DNA of 64,000 nt from Glomus cerebriforme (GCA_003550305.1 QKYT01000138.1:29016-93015), one strand, 5' to 3'; positions 34,232 to 47,502 are shown, counted from the first letter of the stretch. Notes: generated by a model from the letters alone, not told the origin. Numbers and translations: made by a program.

Positions 34232-37069
34232 TTAGGAAAAAGGATCATCATAATAAAACCCACTACCACCAGTTCCAATGATAGGTAATTTATTTGGTAC
34301 TTCAATATTTTGTGGTATTTCAACTTTTTCACCACTTAAATCTAATAATTTAACTTTAACACCAATTTCTGTTAATATATGTATAAATTCTGCGGTATCT
34401 TTACTACCAATATTTTTATCAAATAACATATTAAGACCATCCGTCCATTCTGAATATTGTATAGAATTTGTTGCTATAAATTCTGTTAATACTGTATCCG
34501 GTCCTGACATTAATGAAAATGTTAAATCTTGTGATAAGAGATTATTTGTTATAATGGTACTATTTGAAATATTTTTTGAATTAAATTTAGGTGGTGATCC
34601 CGGTGATGTTATTTGTGGTGAAGGTCCCGTCATTATATCTGTCACCAAGGATAAGTCAACTAAAATTTAAAAGAAAGAAAATATTTTATTAATTTTTCCT
34701 TTTTTAAAAAAATATACACACACATATATAGTATTAATTTTTTCTTACTTCTTTCAAGAAGATCTTCAACGCCATCTCTAATTAAGGTTTTTTCTAAATA
34801 GTCACTATAATGTAAAAATTTTGTATTTGGACTTAATCTATAAAATCTCCATTTTTTATTCATCATTGTTCTTTTTCCAAGATTTGTTGTGGAATTTAAT
34901 GGAACATTTGTGGTTGACGTAATTTGAAACCAATCCCCTATCAACAAACATTTAATACGTTGATTCTTTACAAATTCATATGATTCTGTATATAATCTAC
35001 CACGCAAATTCCTAAAAAAAATTATATTAAATTAAAAAATTAAATTTACTTTTAATTAAAAACTTAAAATAAAAAAAGATTTACCTCACAGGAGTTTTAC
35101 TTAATAAATCATCGCCTAATTCTAATTCTTTTAATTGTCTATCTCTAATGATTTTATATTCAACCTCCAACATATCCTTCTCGAATTCATATAATTGTTT
35201 GGTTGCCTCATCCCTTAATGCAAATTTCAATTGACTTCTTACTAAAGCTGAAACTTTAGGAAAATCATCAACTGTTGCTTCCATTTCATTCCATAATCTG
35301 AAAAATGCTTTGACCGTTATGTAATGAATCTTTTCAAAAGCTAACAATAAAGGTTGAAATGATGTTGATGTCGTATCTAAAGAATTAAATAAAATATGTT
35401 ATAGTATATATGATATATCTTATTATATAGAATTAAAAAATCTCTATTAAAACTTACATCCAGTACTAACATCCCAATAATCACATAAGAGTTCTGTAAC
35501 TTCAATGGATGTTTTTGCAAATGGACATCGTCGTTCTACTGGTCGATTATATTGTTCTAAGATTGTCTAATGAAATAAAGTTTATTAATATATTTATTTT
35601 AAAATTAATAATGATAAATTATAATTACAATTAATCATTTTACTTACTTTTTGATAACCATCAATATCTTTTTTCATAAATCCGTGCATATTTTCAAGAC
35701 CTAAATATCCGACCCGTTGAATTTCCCATTTCGGTGCTTCAGTTGCAAATCCAATTTTTCGCCATTTACCATCTTCATCAGATAGATTTGCTTTCGTCCA
35801 TAATTCTTCCAACATTGCTTTATGTGATGGAATATGTAATGATACTTGTGTTCTTTTCCATCGATATGCTTGTCGTACGAAAAGAGATTGAAATTCTAAC
35901 AATTGCTTTGATAATTCCTCTCCATGCACTCCATTCATTAATAACTATAATAATTCAATCAGCGTTAGAAGCAAAAAAAAAAAAAAATTTTTTACTTATT
36001 AAGATAATTATATAATACATACCGCTACAGCTTTCCTGACTTTTAGTTTAATCATCATATCCATAAAAGATTCCCAGTGTTGATCGGTAACATGTCTCAT
36101 TAAAGCATTAATTAAACATAAACTATTTGAACATAAGACATAATCAGCCGATGAAAGACGTTGAACTAAAGTAGTTAAGAAATTTTGTTGTTTTAACATT
36201 GCATCATGTAATACATCAAAGCCATATGATTTTATCGCCGAAGTTATGGAACTTTTATCTGCAGTAACTAATTTAATAATTATAGCCGTTGCAGGCCTAC
36301 AAATATTCACTAACGTTTGTTTCACTAAAATATTTATCACCTAAAAAAAAATCAATTTTATATTTAAATATCAAAAATAATTATTGAAGATGAAACGAAA
36401 ACAGGACATTAATATCCTACCTTATTGATAAAATCAAAGCTTAAATCTTCCCATCCATGATCATGTTCCATAAGATTTTGCATTGATGTTAATGCATAAG
36501 CGAGAGTATTCCCACTTGAATTATTTATTATTTCAATAAGGGATTTTAAACCATTTCGTTTTAAAAACTCATCAGCGAATTCTACTTCCTAAAAAAAAAA
36601 GAAATTAATATAAATTAGACAAGATGTCTTATTAGGGTATTAAAAAAAAAAAAATTCAAGAGATCGATACCTTGATATACTTTTGAAGAGAAAAGGTAGC
36701 TAATTTTAGAGCTCTGTCATCTGTAGAACCTAATTTTTCACATATTTCAGCCGCTTCGATCAACGGCGACGAAACCAATTTCAAACGTTCATTCTTTTTT
36801 ATTTTTCGTCGGATATTCTAAATCAAAAAAAAATAAAAAAGATTAAAATTTGATTGAATCAATAATTATAAAAACATATAAGGATAAAATACCTCATCAG
36901 TAATCAATTCCTCAGTATCCAACAACCTAAGAGCAAAAAGGGCAGCAGGTTCTTGTATATTAAATTGTTCAAGACACAAAGTTTTAATAATTTTTTCTAT
37001 AGGTTGAGCAACATCAACATTACACAATACGTGAGTTTTATCATGATGAACTGTAACGGGAGTTGACAT
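34232..37069 (-). CDS. ELMO/CED-12 family protein
   Basis: Homologue of ELMO, the partner of DOCK-type exchange factors that activates Rac-like GTPases and actin remodelling at the plasma membrane. Nine exons on the minus strand: 36893-37069, 36671-36817, 36421-36588, 36023-36340, 35648-35944, 35458-35566, 35085-35376, 34749-35011, 34232-34659. They join in frame to 732 residues, the normal ELMO length. Residues 60-270 are armadillo-like helices (EVEFADEFLKRNGLKSLIEI). The ELMO domain spans about 290-440 (LLEFQSLFVRQAYRWKRTQ, RRCPFAKTSIEVTELLCDYW). A split PH domain covers about 505-700 (LRGRLYTESYEF, WRFYRLSPNTKFLHYSDY) with a Ser/Pro/Asn-rich insert (GPSPQITSPGSPPKF). Introns are mostly phase 0. 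No DOCK gene is in the window. Likely single copy. Confidence 0.92.
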
Positions 37070-38689
37070 TAGATGATGTGCAGTTGGATTATTAAAGGGG
37101 ATCGTTTGTTTCTTCTGATGTTTAGAAAATCTCCTACTATAACTTCCCCAAATTTTCTTTGTTTTTTCCGTGGTGAAAATTTTTAAAAAGGGTAAGAATA
37201 GGGGAAAATGTTATTAAAGGACACCAATCCGACAAGAAATATGTATGAAATATTAATTAATTAATTATTGTTATTATTTTCTTTTTGTTATTATTATTTA
37301 TTGTTTTCTATTTTAATATTTTAAATGATTTTTTTTTTTGGACGTAAATATAAAATCGATATATTAAATTTTCATGAAAATATTTATTATTAATATAATA
37401 TTTTAAACTTTTTTAAACGGACCTAAAAAATTCGGTCGGAAAGAAGTTAAAGAGGATATTAAAAAGAAAAAAAAAAAATTTTTTTTTTAGATTTTATGCA
37501 TTGCATTGAATGAAGTATATATAAGTATTGTAAAGGGTTTTAATTAATAAACAAAGAATTGTACAAAAATCATTTTCTCAGTTACGCAAAATTTATACTT
37601 TAATTATTTCACCGAAAATTAATCTGCAGCCAATAAAAAAAAAATACAAACAAATAAAATTTTTTAATTATTTGTATCCGAAAAAAAAAAATATTTAGGG
37701 GTAGAGTTTTTTTTTATTTTCTTTGAATTTCGAAATATTACTGTAACAGAAGAAAAAAAAAATAAATAGAATTTATAACCCCTAAATTCTGCCATGTGTA
37801 AATCTTAATTATTATACGTCGAATAAATTTGGTAATTAATTATGAATGATCTAAACCTAATTTATGCACGATCCGATTGTCCATGCAAAGTTATACAGTA
37901 ACTAAAAATATTAAATGTTAAACATAAATAGTTAATTAAATAATTTCCATAGTTTTATATATAATAATAAATAAATTATAATCATAATTTGTAAAAACAA
38001 ACAAAATCGAGAACTACAATACGTCTGTTCATTTCCCATTTAATTTTGATTGGCCAAGATCGACTTGCATTTGTTTGCACGTTCGAACTTTTAGTCCTAT
38101 ATTTTTTCCTGTAAGGGTTTTTTAAGTCGTACAGTTGTACTCCGACCGGAAATGTTGTTCTCTGGAATTTTTCTGTCTGTCAAATCCTTTTCATCAAAAT
38201 TTTTTTTTATGATTATGTAATAGCAATTTTTTTTTTTTTTTGTAGAATAATATATGCTTTGCGGCGATGGATGTAGTGGAACAACTGAACAACAAATGTG
38301 CGACGTTTTTGAATGATCTACTTTACTAATTAGTCATCCTTGGCATTTTTATTTCATGGGACTTGATCAATAATAAAGCAAGTATTCGTAAACTATTTAT
38401 AAGTATTTTTAATTAAAGTTAATGATTCAAATTTCTACTGATAGTGTATGGAATTGGCCCAAATTGAAAAAAAAGACCGCAATCCTGCAATAATGACCAT
38501 ACAAATCTTTCATAATATTCAAATTTATTCCCTTTATTTCGTTCAGACAGGAAAAAATTATAAATTGTTGAATCACGTGATTTAGATATACAAACATGTG
38601 ATTGAAATTTTGTGAAACGAGTTCCGGAGTTTAATAACCTCAAGTTCAATTTTAATAAATTTATATTTACCTTTAGATTTTGTCACATT
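37070..38689. other. Intergenic region between ELMO and a kinase gene (divergent)
   Basis: No supported gene. The minus-strand frame at 38419-38649 overlaps the kinase 5' flank and has no recognised domain. TCACGTGA at 38573-38580 lies about 110 bp upstream of the kinase start. The 5' flank lacks the GGAACGGAG motif of the minus-strand paralogues. Confidence 0.5.
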
Positions 38690-40934
38690 ATGACTACTAT
38701 TCGAAAAGAAATAGTTCATGTTGCAATTAATAGGGCATATGGATTAATAGATTATAATATTCAAAATAATTTAGAAAAACGACATGAATTTAGACAACAA
38801 ACAGTTCTTGCTGACAAATCCCTTACAAAAGATGAAAAATCATATGCAATAAAAGAATTAAATAAAGATTTTGACTGTAATAAAATTTTTTATAATAAAG
38901 GAACAAAAAGAATTTGTGAAAATTGTAAAGTTGAATGTTTAGCTACATTATACTGTGAACATTGTATTCGAAATTATTTAAAAACAAAATTTTCAAATTG
39001 GACGTCTGGAAATAATGACATTGATAATTTAATACAAAAATGTCAAATGAAAACTCTTAGACCAGATAGGATAGTAGAATGGATCTCGTACAATAATTTA
39101 CAAAATATCAAATATTTAACTAAAGGCGGATGCTCTGAAATTTATACAGCAGATTGGATTGATGGACGTTATGAAGAATGGGATAATGAAGGAAAAAAAT
39201 TAAAAAGATTTGGAAAGCAACTTGTTGTGTTAAAGAAGTTAGAAAATGTTGAAAGTGCCAATAGAAGTTGGTTTGANGAGGTAAATAATTTAAGAAGTAT
39301 TTGAAAAAGTTATTTAAAAAATCATTTAATAATAATATCTTTAATTTTTATATTTTTATAGGGTAAATCTCATTTTACTATGAGCAACAAATGTGGACTA
39401 ACAGTACCATGTTACGGGATAACAAAAGATCCATCCGATGGAAATTACATGCTTGTAATGAATAAATTGCATAAAAATTTAAGAGAATATTTACAACAAA
39501 ATAAGCTTACATGGAAAGATAGAATTAAAATTACTTTTGAAATAATATTTGCAATTTCTAGAATCCATCGAGAAAATGCAATTCANAGAGATTTGCATTC
39601 TGGAAATATATTATTTAATCAATTTGATCAACAATTTGGTATCAGTGATTTTGGATTTTGTGGACCAGCTGATAAACCATTAAANAGTATATANGGAAAT
39701 CTTCCTTACATAGCACCTGAAGTTATCGCTGGAAAAGGATATACATTTGCATCTGATATTTATAGTATTGGCATGCTTATGTGGGAAATTTCATCAGGAC
39801 AACCGCCTTTTATTAGTAAACATAATTATGATCTTGCAATAAAGATAGTAAATGGAATGAGACCAAGAATAATACCAGGAACTCCTTTAGAGTATAAAGA
39901 ATTAATGGAACAATGTTGGGATGCTGATCCAACAAAAAGACCTGATATTAATACTCTTAATAAAAAATTAAGAGATCTTTGTAGACTATATTATCAAAAT
40001 GAGAACAATGAACAACACATAAATAACATTAATAATATTATGAGTCTTAATAACTCTCAATTAGGTAAAAATTTTAGCATAAGTACTAGATCTACAAATT
40101 CCTTTTTTAAAAGTTTTAGTAGCAGAGTTTATAATTTTAAAGGCTTGCCTGAACCACGAAATGCAACAAAAGGTAAATATTCATTATAGTGTTAATTAAC
40201 TCTATTATAATGTAACTCATTTTATTCTTTATTTAATAGAAGAACAAGAAGGTAATTATTAACACGTTTAAAAAAAATTTTTTGGATATTGAAAATTTTA
40301 TTTGATAATTTACATTTATATTAAATTCGTTTTTATAGCTTATCATAGTTTAGAACTTGACTTTGATTTACAGAATGATTTGATTATTGGTAAGATTAAC
40401 AATTTAAATATTCATGAATGATTCTTTGAATTACTTAATTTATATAATTTAATAATCTATACAATATTTATAGAGAACGAAACTAAAACTCAAATTAAAA
40501 GAATCTATTTTAATGGTAAATAAATTATTTTTATAATAATTAATTATCAATAAATAAAATAATGTTTTCTATTCATTTAAAATAGATGATGAAAAAGAAT
40601 CAACTTTTAACTCTAAAAAAGTAAAGTTGAACAATGATGAAGGTAATTGTTACCATTAAAATTTCTTATTTTATAATTATTAACGGTAATTTATTATTTT
40701 ACAAATACATGTAGAATATATTATTAATGAAAATGATTACAATTATATGCAAAAAAAGTTATACTACAATTTACTTATTTTATTTCTTAATCATTTAAAA
40801 CTCTATAATAATTTATTTTAAAATATAGATGAGAATTTCAATTCAGAAGAACAAGGTAAATTAAAAATTTCTGATGGTATTAAAGATATAATTTTTTTTT
40901 AGATAAAATGGATCTTAACTATTTATTAAATTAA
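38690..40934 (+). CDS. TKL-like protein kinase with Cys-rich N terminus and microexon tail
   Basis: Plus-strand paralogue of the gene at 26395-28663, about 540 residues. Exons: 38690-39280 (591 nt), 39362-40172, 40240-40251, 40339-40389, 40474-40515, 40586-40642, 40829-40855 (or to 40876) and 40903-40934. It has the Cys cluster CENCKVECLATLYCEHC, Gly-rich loop TKGGCSEIYTADW, Lys in VVLKKLENV, catalytic loop xRDLHSGN (His codon contains an N at 39586), a canonical DFG (SDFGFCGP), APE and TKRPD. The tail pieces are EEQE, YHSLELDFDLQNDLII, ENETKTQIKRIYFN, a Lys-rich piece and an acidic piece. Four ambiguous bases (39277, 39586, 39685, 39694) prevent full reading but cause no frameshift. Intact catalytic residues suggest an active kinase. 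Confidence 0.85.
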
Positions 40935-41154
40935 GGGAAATACGATTTGATTTTCCATTATTTTATTCTAGGCTAATTGTCTGTTTAATGTCCAAGTTTT
41001 TTGAAAACATTGAAAAAATTGAGGACTAAATTAAACAAACATGGTAAATTTGATTATTACTATATGTTGATTAGCTTTCAAATTTCTCAAAATAGAAAGG
41101 TATATATTCCTATATGTTTAATTTATTTAAAAATAGAGGGGGATTATTTAAACA

Positions 41155-41190
41155 CTAAGAATAGAGTAGCAATATTTGCAAGTTTCTTAG
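41155..41190 (+). promoter_or_regulatory. 3'UTR stem-loop shared by the kinase family
   Basis: CTAAGAA (41155-41161) pairs with TTCTTAG (41184-41190), with an inner GCAATATTTGC that can also pair. It lies 220 bp beyond the stop codon. Confidence 0.5.
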
Positions 41191-42193
41191 TTTGTAATTT
41201 GAGTAATTCATTTTAACATCTTTAACATTATGAATTAATTTATATTACTGAAATTATAAATACTAAATAATTTATTTATAATTTTAAGTGAAAAACGGCA
41301 GAATTGATTAAATCATATATTTTATTACAATTAAAAATAAAAAATTCTGAATCTAAAGGATAACTTTAATATTGGCTATGTCTATTTTACAAATTTCGCA
41401 GAATAATCACGTATTCATATTTTTATTTATATAAATTGAGTAATAAAATATTGTTTATATTGCTATCATAATAAACATTACGTGTATAATATGCCTTTTT
41501 AATTTAAAAAGTTTTCTCTTCATAAATCTACACATAATAATATTGTCAATATTATGATTTATAGGTCAATATTGATCAGACCAATATTTAAAAATATTAG
41601 AGAATGAGAATTATTTAACCAAGAAAATTTTCTCAGTCTAGATTTTGTTTAGGATTGGAAGATGTGTTTATTGTCAGATCACCTTCCTATTCTTTTTTTT
41701 TTAGTTTGAAAAAATAACGGGTTAAAGTATTTAAAGTTTATATATAATTTACGTGATGGCTGCGCCTCCATAAAGATTATGAAATGGTGGTAAAGATTTG
41801 AAAATAATTTTCTTTTTGTTATAGCCACTTTGAAATTTATTTTTATCGAGAATGAACGCTGTAAGATGAAATCAAATTTCTCTCAGAAATTTTTGATACA
41901 ATCAAATATTAGTTTATATATTGATTTTTTTTTAAATAAAACACGCTAATAATTCTTGTTCATTTTATTCTTTAAATAATACTCTTATAATTATTCTCGT
42001 TCATTTATTTACTTAAACACTATTGCAGTTATTAAATAATGTTTCTCGTTACTTGCCGAGTGATCCTAAAAGCATTGAGGATTCTTTTAAAAAAAGTATG
42101 TATATATTAGTAATTAAAAAAAAAAATCAAAGAAATTACTTTGTAATCTTGAAATATCATACAATTTAAACTACTATTTAAAAAAATTTCATT
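41191..42193. other. Spacer downstream of the plus-strand kinase
   Basis: AT-rich; no coding signal seen. Confidence 0.5.
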
Positions 42194-42890
42194 ATGACTA
42201 CTATTCAGAAGAATTAGTTCATGTTGCAATCAATAGAGTATATGTATTATAAATGTTAATAATTGCATTAAAAGATTTCGACGTATAAACTTCCTTGCAA
42301 TGAAGGAACAAAAAGAATTTGAGAAAATTGTCAAGATAAATTTTTAGTCACATTATACATTAAATAATACAGTATGTGGAAGTATGAATACAACTATTTT
42401 AGAAATTAATGAAATAAGTAGCTTTGAAACATATTATGCAAATAGCAAGTTATTTACAAGTAAAGTTTTTCAATTTAAAAATTTTAAACCAAAGAATGTA
42501 ACAGAAAGTATGTATATTTAAACATGATTTTTATGTTTTACAAGTAGTGTTTTTTAAATAATTTTTGTCCAAACTAAACAGAAGAACAAGATATACAAAC
42601 TTTAGCTTTACCATTTTAGAATTTTAAAAGTATTTCATAGTAAACCATTATAACTTTAACATAATAAGTATATTTTTAATTACATATCAATTTTACTAAT
42701 TTTTCCAGTCCTTTAATTTGCAAAAATGATGATAATACGCTAAAATTAAGTAAAGATAAATATTTATAAATTACTGTTTATTAACGTTTTTTAATAATTA
42801 GATAGTAAAATATTATCCAAAATATCTTAAAATATGTAATGATCAAAATTTCTTTCAGAAGAACGAGATGAATTGGAAATTCCTTATGAG
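42194..42890 (+). pseudogene. Collapsed kinase-family pseudogene
   Basis: The first codons of family exon 1 (ATG ACT ACT ATT at 42194) run into an in-frame TAG at codon 8. A short degraded piece of the Cys-rich region (GGAACAAAAAGAATTTGAG, about 42304) follows. The sequence then jumps to the end of exon 2 (SKLFTSKVFQF...KNVTE, about 42445-42508), deleting the whole kinase domain. The GAAGAACAAG microexon (about 42580), a diverged tail exon (about 42710-42760) and exon 7 (GAAGAACGAGATGAATTGG, about 42859) remain. Its closest relative is the truncated copy at 9-11 kb. Confidence 0.8.
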
Positions 42891-43660
42891 TAATTACAAT
42901 CCAAATATTTATTTTAAAAAAAATTTAGACTTTATAAATTTTTTAGAAATTATCTAATATAATGTTTTTGTAATTAAATCGTTTTAACAAATTATATATA
43001 ATATATAAGAAAGGTTCACCCATTGTTTAACATTTAAGGATTAATTCATAGATAGGATTATTAAAAGTATCAACAGTGTCTAATAAATGATTTTGTTACA
43101 AGATTTAAAATGTAATTTTTATTTTTAACTATCCGATTCCTTTATCGTATCCGATATGAAATCTTGATATATTTTTATTCGAAATAATTGAAAGTAGCAT
43201 ATAAATATCAATGTACAATTTTATATCATTTTTTAATAATTACTTTATTCGAAATTTACACGCAGCTGTCGTGAATGCGAGAATGTGATATATTTATTAT
43301 AATTTTTTTAATTATAAATATCGACTTTATTTAAAGAATTCATAATTAAAATTTTAGTCCCTTTAATCTCTAAGTAATCTATCCTAATACACTTTAGGTT
43401 ATGCGTAAATTGTAAGAAGTTTAAAAAAATTATTTAATTAAAACTATAAAATCTAAATTAATCTTTATTGTCTATTATAGATAATACTTTTAAAATCAAT
43501 TAATATAAAGATCCAAATTATAGTATATAAAAATTTTATCTCATCAAACAACCAACCTTTTTTAATAAATAAAGAAAAAATTATCATATATAATATGTAA
43601 TTATAGTTTAATAAAAAGCGAATATATACTGTATAATAAATAATTAACTAATATATCTTT
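42891..43660. other. Spacer between kinase pseudogene and SND1
   Basis: AT-rich; nothing recognised. Confidence 0.5.
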
Positions 43661-46600
43661 TTATTCATCATCAGCCGTAATATCTCCATATTCGAACATT
43701 CCCATCTAAATCAAACAAATATATATAAATTAATAACTTTAATAATCAATAAACCGATTTTGTCTTTGATATAACTTACCCTGCCTTTCTTAGCTTGTTC
43801 TTGAGCTTCAAGTAACTTCTCTACAACTGCAGGATTGCTTTTATATAGAATAGATTTTTTATCAACTGTTGCGTATCCGGCTTTAACCATTTCGGCGTTA
43901 ATTGAAGCTTCAATGGCTTGAGATACTTTTGGATCATAAAGTGTAAGGTGAAGTAAATTATTTTCTTTATAATCAATATTAGCCACAAGTCGCTTATTTC
44001 CAACTATATCTCTGAAATGTTCATATGCATCTTCTCCATATTCTTCCTATAACATAAGTAAATAAGAGTAAATTAATCTGATAATATAAACTTTGATTAA
44101 TAAAGAAACTTAAATATAAAAATCAATTTAAAATCAATTTACCTCTTTGTTACGAACATTCAAAAATGAAAGTATAGCTTCTTGAGATTGAGATGGCAAT
44201 TGTTTAAAATTATCGGGAAGTGGACGAACTCGAGTTAGTGGAATTACTTCAGACTATATATAAATTTTTTTTTAAAAAAAAATTAAGGCACGTTCTTACT
44301 ACCAGAAAAAAAATAATAAATATTTTATCATCTTACATTTCCATAATCAGTATAAATTACTTCGACATTCTTCGATTCGGGCAAAACTTTCTTTATTTTC
44401 GCACGATACCTATTACACAAAAAGAAAGTAACATTAAAAGGGGAAAGTTAACTAGAATTAAATTATTCTCCATATATATAATTTTTTACACGTACCATCG
44501 ATTATCTTCAGTAAATTGGGCACTAACCATCTCATTATTTCTTGGAGTGAACGATGATGACGAACTCGCATCATTTTTATGATATAGAGAAAATTCAGAC
44601 ATCATTTTCTCTAATTTATGAATATCATCATTAATTACTTGTAAATAAAATCTTCCTCCTGAGATAAATTCTGTTACAACAATATCTACATATTCCTTGC
44701 GTGGTTCCAATTCAGTCGTAGTTGTTACCTCTTGCTCTTTAAATGATTCATTATCTTGCAACGACCATATCTAATACAAAATTAAGAATATAATAGTTAA
44801 GATATTAACGAAGAAATAAACTGTAAAATAATCTATAATATTACTTACATTTTTCTTTTCTGTTTTGGCATTTTCCTCGGCAGCGTATAATTGTTTTGAA
44901 TAAGGACTTTGACTTGCACTATAATCATGAATAGTAGCAAATCCTTCTCGTAGTAACGCAACAGCAAAATTTTCATTTTTAATCCACAATGTTCCAATAA
45001 ATCCTCCGGTTTTGTCAACATTTTCAACTTCAATCTCAACATCTCGTTGAAATGTTTTACGTGTAGCAAATTCCGATGCTTCAATAGCAAATGGATCGGA
45101 TTTATCTGATGGATTACGTCCAGGTCTAGGTGCGCGTATTCCTCCAAGCACAAATGTTATCTTGTAACTTTCTCTTGGAATAAAAATTTTAAATCTTGAC
45201 GCATTGTATACATAGTCTATTACACCAGGAATTCGACCTGCTCTTTGCAATGAATTTAAAAATTGTTTTGCTTTTGATACATTCTATAGGAAAGGAGAAA
45301 TCATAATTATGATCAAAACAAAGAATTAAACCTAAAAACATAATCGCAGAGTACAAATAATAACAAACCTCAGAAGCATCGCTAATTCTGTAAACTGGAG
45401 GATCCTTAGGACTATGTATTCCCTTAGCATTGGTTTGTGCTCTGAAATAATGAATTTGTATCAGTATTGTATTATTTCAATAAGAAAAAAAAGAGGAATA
45501 CACGTAATTACTTTTGTTCCGCAATCATGAGCTGGTCATAAAAACTAGATCGATCCTCATCATCTCTCTTATGACGTATAATATGTGCCAAACCGCGTTC
45601 CAGCAATGCCTCTGCCGCGTTACTAAGTAAAGACGAAAATTATTTATTATATTCATTATAAATCAAAATTATATAAACAAAATAAATATATTTAATTACA
45701 ATTCCCCAATTCTAACTGTAGCACAATCTTTTGCTTCAAATCCATCTGTTGCGGGTTTACTATAGTCGATGGTCACTTTAACCTTTAATATGAAAGAAAT
45801 TAATATACTGTTTAGATAATTCTAGATAAAAGAAGATTACTTACAGCTTTACCAATTAATTTCTTCCGTAAAAATTCTTTAGCTTCAAAGTTATATTCCG
45901 GAAATTTTGAATCTTTTGGTCTATCATAAATAGAGAAAAATTTTAAATGACTTTTTATTATAAAACTGACAAATTATAAAATATTTGCATACTTTGGCTG
46001 GCGAATGCTCGATAATTGCAATTTCCTCTCGATTCCTGTTCGATTATGCTTTACAGAAATAGTATCGCCGGAAATTATACGCGTTACCTAGATAAAGTTT
46101 TAATTAATTAAATGGTTTTTTTTTAATTATCATAACAGATCTATGATTTTACATACAGTGGCTTCAAATTCATGATTATCTCCACTAGCTTTATTCCTTG
46201 CAACGTGATCTTTCCAAAGTCGCAATTGCTTTTCTTTAGCAATGCTAAAGAGATAAAATATTAATAAACTAACATGATAAGAACATTATAATTAAAACAA
46301 TATGACATACTTTTCAGCAGCGCGTAATTTAGTAGGACCATCAGTGACCATAGTGATACTTCGATCAGCGACTTTGGCCAAACCACTTGATAGTAAAGCT
46401 TCCGCTATATTACCAGCAGGATGCAAAATCGAAGCATAGAAAGCCTGATTTCCTGATAAACCTTCCAGTATCACTTTAACATTTTTTTGCAATATTCTAG
46501 TTTCAACGAAATATTTAGCCTCTTCCCCAAATGGTTCAACCAAAGCCTCACCACCATCCGATACATCTTTACGAACAATCGGAGCTTTTATTCCAGAAAT

Positions 46601-47502
46601 GTTTATATTTAGATATTGATGTGACGCAGGAGAAGGAGGAATGAATAAAACACGTAAACTCGATCCATCCCGAACTTGTTCAATAATGCCTATTTAAAAT
46701 TTTGTATTAAGTTTTTTTTTCTTTATATTGCTTCACATAAAATAAACAACCTACCTTCAATAACCAATCCTTTATATTTATCCAAATACTCTCGCGTTTC
46801 TTCTTGCAAAGTATAATTAACACTGCGCGAATACTGCTAATTGTTCATATGATAAGTACAAAATGTAATGATTCATGAAATAATTTTAAACCATTTCTAT
46901 GCAATAAATTTAATAAGTTAAAGTACCTCTTGATTTTGCCAGACACCTTTACCAGCAGATTTAGCCTCAGACTCCAAGGCAATAAGCGTTTCGATTTCCT
47001 CTCCCCTACTTTCTTCTTTGTTCTTTCTTCCATCTTCTCGAACTTTAGCCCATCCTTCCTTAACTACCATTTGAGTAACATTTTCACTACCAAGCAGCAC
47101 AGTTCCATATTCTCTTCCGGTGTTTGGGATAGTATACTCTACACGAAATGCGACTTCTTTACCAACCAAGAAATTACGAAGATATTCACGAGCTTCAAAT
47201 GCGAAAGGCTATAGGAAAACACGTGAACAATATTTTTTTAATCAAATCATTATTTCAAGCTAATTTTGAATTCACGATTATAGTCTGATTAAATATCACT
47301 TTAACATCTAGATCTCTTCAGTAAATCAAAATTTTATACAAATTACCTCATCCTCTTTTTTTTGATTTCCTAGTCTCGGAGCCTGAATAAAAGCCAAGTT
47401 CAATTGTCTTTCAGGCGGAGGCTGGTTACCGGAAGGTCTTCCACGAAGAATCAATGTATCGCCAGAAAGGATACATTTAACAATAGCTTTTGAATACGCC
47501 AT
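43661..47502 (-). CDS. SND1: Tudor-SN / staphylococcal nuclease domain protein (SND1 homologue)
   Basis: Homologue of SND1 (p100, Tudor-SN), an RNA-binding protein of stress granules, splicing and small-RNA pathways. Sixteen exons (minus): 47347-47502, 46927-47208, 46755-46836, 46311-46689, 46157-46244, 45993-46087, 45845-45920, 45700-45782, 45512-45622, 45369-45441, 44849-45283, 44496-44770, 44337-44409, 44143-44253, 43780-44046, 43661-43705. They join in frame to 876 residues, close to the animal protein. Four SN-like domains occupy about 1-150, 172-310, 325-475 and 495-620. The typical text includes AKAIVKCILSGDTLILRGRP-like start MAYSKAIVKCILSGDTLILR, PFAFEAREYLRNFLVGKEV, GFEAKDCATVRIGEFNAAEA and RSSFYDQLMIAEQKA. 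A Tudor domain (about 640-745, VIYTDYGN) and a partial fifth SN fold follow, ending in an acidic tail. Splice sites are canonical. Single-copy housekeeping gene. Confidence 0.93.

Noticed and set aside
34278..34670. 130-codon plus-strand frame
   Set aside because: Antisense shadow of the last ELMO exon, which is firmly supported by domain and splice evidence.
38419..38649. 76-codon minus-strand frame upstream of the kinase at 38690
   Set aside because: It overlaps the kinase 5' flank on the opposite strand, has no recognised domain and no matching frame upstream of the paralogues.
41001..41216. 71-codon frame after the plus-strand kinase
   Set aside because: It lies in the predicted 3'UTR and overlaps the conserved stem-loop; the corresponding frame is not kept in paralogues.
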